From: RGDT01 sp964630925
Lineage (GTDB): Bacteria; Planctomycetota; Planctomycetia; Gemmatales; Gemmataceae
Reading direction: 5' to 3'
Assembly (NCBI GenBank): GCA_964630925.1
Contig: CAZVZK010000204.1
Coordinates: forward strand, 1 to 15,574
Length of the DNA stretch: 15,574 nt
In this document: piece after piece, positions 14,337 to 15,574 of the stretch
Position numbering within the stretch: position 1 is the stretch's first letter
Layout of the letters: each line of letters starts with the position of its first letter
Position numbers and translations under genes: made by a program
Notes under the pieces: model-generated
What the model saw: the letters and a program-made list of their open reading frames with translations, nothing else
Database searches by the model: none
What the model was told of the DNA's origin: nothing

Positions 14337-14897
14337 ATGATCAAATGCCCCATGTGCGCCGCGATCAGCGAGGAGGACGCGCGCAAGTGCCGCAAGTGCC
14401 AGGCCGACCTGGCCCTGCTCGCCGAGTACGTCACGCACCTGCGGCACGGGCTGGGCCAGGCCGAGAAGCTCACCCGCGAGGGCGAGCTGGGCGAGGCGGT
14501 GTGGGCCTACCTGGCGGTGTTGGAGGTGGACCCCGACAACGCCACCGCCCGCCGTCAGGTCGGCAAGGTGGTGACGGCGGTCCGCCAGTTCGACAGCACG
14601 GCGCCGGGCCGCCGCTGGCTCGCCGACCTGCGCAAGGAGAGCCTGTGGCAGCGTTGGTTCGGCGAGGACGGCGGCCTGCTGCCCTGGGCGCTCGCCGCCC
14701 TGCTGTTCATCACCCTGGCCACCGTGTCGTACATGTACGGCGTCCAGGTCGGCAGCCAGCTCCCCAAGGGCATGCTGTCCGTCGAGGAGCAGGAGAAGAA
14801 GGAGAAGGACGAGGCCGCCGCGAAGGCCAAGAACAAGGCGAAGCCGCCGGTGAAGCCCGACGACAAGGGCGGCAATCCGCTCGGGGCCGGTAAGTGA
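14337..14897 (+). CDS. Zinc-ribbon / TPR / transmembrane protein
   Basis: A 186-residue protein. Residues 4-21 form a CxxC-N10-CxxC zinc ribbon (KCPMC and KCRKC). Residues about 35-75 hold one TPR-like pair (GQAEKLTREGELGEAVWAYL and VDPDNATARRQVGKV). Residues about 114-136 are a membrane helix. The C-terminus is a lysine/glutamate/proline-rich tail. The zinc ribbon should face the cytoplasm (inference), where it could recruit the cluster's TPR and Hsp70 proteins to the membrane. It follows the second Hsp70 gene by 141 bases without a clear terminator or promoter between. The start has no strong ribosome binding site, but the CPMC ribbon begins immediately, which fits the ATG at 14337. No function is known. 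Confidence 0.8.
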   Translation: MIKCPMCAAISEEDARKCRKCQADLALLAEYVTHLRHGLGQAEKLTREGELGEAVWAYLAVLEVDPDNATARRQVGKVVTAVRQFDSTAPGRRWLADLRKESLWQRWFGEDGGLLPWALAALLFITLATVSYMYGVQVGSQLPKGMLSVEEQEKKEKDEAAAKAKNKAKPPVKPDDKGGNPLGAGK

Positions 14898-14925
14898 GCG
14901 GCGTACCGATTCCACGGAAAACCCG

Positions 14926-14954
14926 TTGACAGCCGCGTGAGCCGATCCTATCAT
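14926..14954 (+). promoter_or_regulatory. Strong sigma70-type promoter P1 of the tRNA/rRNA unit
   Basis: A perfect TTGACA (14926-14931), a 17-base spacer and TATCAT (14949-14954, 5/6). The predicted start near 14961 is about 138 bases before tRNA-Ile. The strength and position suit a stable-RNA promoter. Confidence 0.75.
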
Positions 14955-14986
14955 TCCCACTGTCACTCGTGGGCGAAGGGTCCTCC

Positions 14987-15019
14987 ATGATCACCGCACG
15001 CTTTCACATCCTGGGGTAA
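14987..15019 (+). CDS. Possible 10-residue leader peptide in the tRNA leader
   Basis: ATG at 14987 opens ten codons (MITARFHILG) closed by TAA at 15017-15019, with GAAGGG at 14975-14980 lying 6 bases upstream. It falls between promoter P1 and the leader hairpin. A translated leader peptide in a stable-RNA leader would be unusual, and an ORF this short can arise by chance, so this is tentative. Confidence 0.2.
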   Translation: MITARFHILG

Positions 15020-15050
15020 CGCTCGATCAGCCGCGAACGGTGCTGTTTCG

Positions 15051-15072
15051 AGCCAAACCGACCGGTTTGGCT
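15051..15072 (+). terminator. Leader hairpin before tRNA-Ile
   Basis: AGCCAAACCG (15051-15060) and CGGTTTGGCT (15063-15072) are perfect complements, in practice 9 bp with a GACC loop. TTCGCGTTTT follows, an interrupted T tract. It could be a weak attenuator or a processing signal for the tRNA precursor. Confidence 0.35.
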
Positions 15073-15098
15073 TTCGCGTTTTCAGGGAGGGTGATGTC

Positions 15099-15172
15099 GG
15101 GCGTATAGCTCAGTTGGCTAGAGCGCAGCTCTGATAAAGCTGAGGTCCTTGGTTCGAATCCAAGTACGCCCA
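15099..15172 (+). tRNA. tRNA-Ile (anticodon GAU)
   Basis: Acceptor arms GGGCGTA (15099-15105) and TACGCCC (15165-15171) pair fully, with A15172 as discriminator. The anticodon stem CAGCT/AGCTG encloses the loop CTGATAA with anticodon GAT at 15133-15135, and GGTTCGAATCC gives the T arm. The 3' CCA is not encoded. With the tRNA-Ala that follows it forms the pair usually found in the 16S-23S spacer. Confidence 0.97.
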
Positions 15173-15208
15173 TTCCGGACACCGGGATGGAGCCCGCAGG
15201 CCGGGAAT

Positions 15209-15281
15209 GGGGATGTAGCTCAACTGGGAGAGCGCCGGCTTTGCAAGCCGGAGGTTACGGGTTCGATCCCCGTCATCTCCA
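15209..15281 (+). tRNA. tRNA-Ala (anticodon UGC)
   Basis: Acceptor arms GGGGATG (15209-15215) and CATCTCC (15274-15280) pair, including the G3-U70 wobble that identifies alanine tRNAs. The anticodon stem CCGGC/GCCGG encloses TTTGCAA with anticodon TGC at 15242-15244, and A15281 is the discriminator. The CCA is not encoded. The spacer to tRNA-Ile is 36 bases. Confidence 0.97.
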
Positions 15282-15318
15282 CCTCTGCGGCGGAGGCAGA
15301 AAAAAAGCGACAGGGAGG

Positions 15319-15347
15319 TTGACAGCCCGGCAAGAAGCCTCTAGGAT
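15319..15347 (+). promoter_or_regulatory. Strong sigma70-type promoter P2 downstream of tRNA-Ala
   Basis: A perfect TTGACA (15319-15324), a 17-base spacer and TAGGAT (15342-15347). The predicted start near 15354 is about 73 bases after tRNA-Ala, so the downstream RNA gene can be transcribed without the tRNAs. Confidence 0.7.
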
Positions 15348-15354
15348 GACGTTC

Positions 15355-15574
15355 GTAACAGGAATGCCCCCAAGGACTTAGGGGGAGCGTCCTGGGTGAG
15401 GCTCGCCGCACCACCGACTCGAGAGAGCACGGCGTGTAGCGAGCCCCATCCAGCACGGCGATCAGGGGGAGCAGTCCCCCGGATCGTGCGAGATGGGGCC
15501 GGCGGACCAAGGCCGGCAAGCTCCTTGAAAACACGGTGGCGGAAGAGAGAGTTGCGAAGAACAACGACGAGCAG
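15355..15574 (+). other. rRNA leader with processing hairpins, probably preceding 23S rRNA
   Basis: No protein gene is supported. A hairpin pairs 15369-15377 with 15389-15396. A long compound hairpin spans 15443-15499: GCCCCATC with GATGGGGC at the base, GCAC/GATC with GATC/GTGC in the middle and GGGGG with CCCCC at the tip, the form of an RNase III processing stalk. GCTCCTTGA at 15520-15528, followed by AAAA, resembles a boxA antitermination site. These signs, together with the tRNA-Ile/tRNA-Ala pair, point to a 23S gene just beyond the window; the 23S 5' end itself is not present. Confidence 0.6.

Noticed and set aside
15282..15306. Terminator after tRNA-Ala
   Set aside because: The short hairpin is followed by a run of A, not T, on the plus strand, and the downstream promoter and leader suggest the unit continues.

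Overview
The window is very GC-rich (C or G at most third codon positions) and looks like a planctomycete chromosome, probably from the Gemmata/Isosphaera side of the phylum. This is inferred from four things: the type of small stress/envelope genes, a tRNA-Ile/tRNA-Ala pair with no 16S rRNA gene in front of it, a 'TKDTKD'-type intergenic repeat, and a large Hsp70-TPR gene cluster. No database search was possible, so the taxon is an inference.

Region 1 (1-3537) is a collection of short genes: a two-helix membrane protein (187-396), a GlsB/YeaQ/YmgE-like membrane protein with a long unexplained tail (504-1211), a small secreted protein (1265-1639), two divergently oriented DUF2294/MpsC-like genes (1789-2169 minus, 2432-2860 plus), a 58-residue two-helix membrane protein (2913-3089) and a DUF3309 protein (3135-3293). 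Between the two DUF2294 genes lie back-to-back promoters and a strong rho-independent terminator. Together they outline an RNA of about 120 nt, either a small RNA or an attenuated leader. Part of that terminator is duplicated at the start of the window.

Region 2 (about 3470-14900) is one long plus-strand cluster that looks like a dedicated Hsp70 machine. In order it encodes an enlarged Hsp70 (883 aa) with an extra domain between the ATPase and substrate-binding parts, a membrane-anchored TPR protein (922 aa), a second TPR protein (544 aa), a J-domain-like protein lacking the HPD motif, a GrpE-like exchange factor, a compact second Hsp70 (579 aa), and a zinc-ribbon/TPR/transmembrane protein. 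The components suggest that two Hsp70s, a GrpE and an atypical J-like protein act with TPR scaffolds partly attached to the membrane. Substrate and purpose cannot be read from the sequence. Two intrusions interrupt the cluster: a roughly 195-bp inverted repeat between the first two genes, and a four-helix-bundle (S23/IVS-type) gene flanked by near-perfect 30-bp inverted repeats between grpE and the second Hsp70 gene.

Region 3 (14898-15574) is the front of a ribosomal RNA transcription unit. It contains a consensus promoter, a leader with a hairpin and a possible 10-codon leader peptide, tRNA-Ile(GAU), tRNA-Ala(UGC), a second consensus promoter, long leader hairpins and a boxA-like site. A 23S rRNA gene probably begins just beyond the window. 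No 16S gene precedes the tRNAs, consistent with the split rRNA genes known in planctomycetes.
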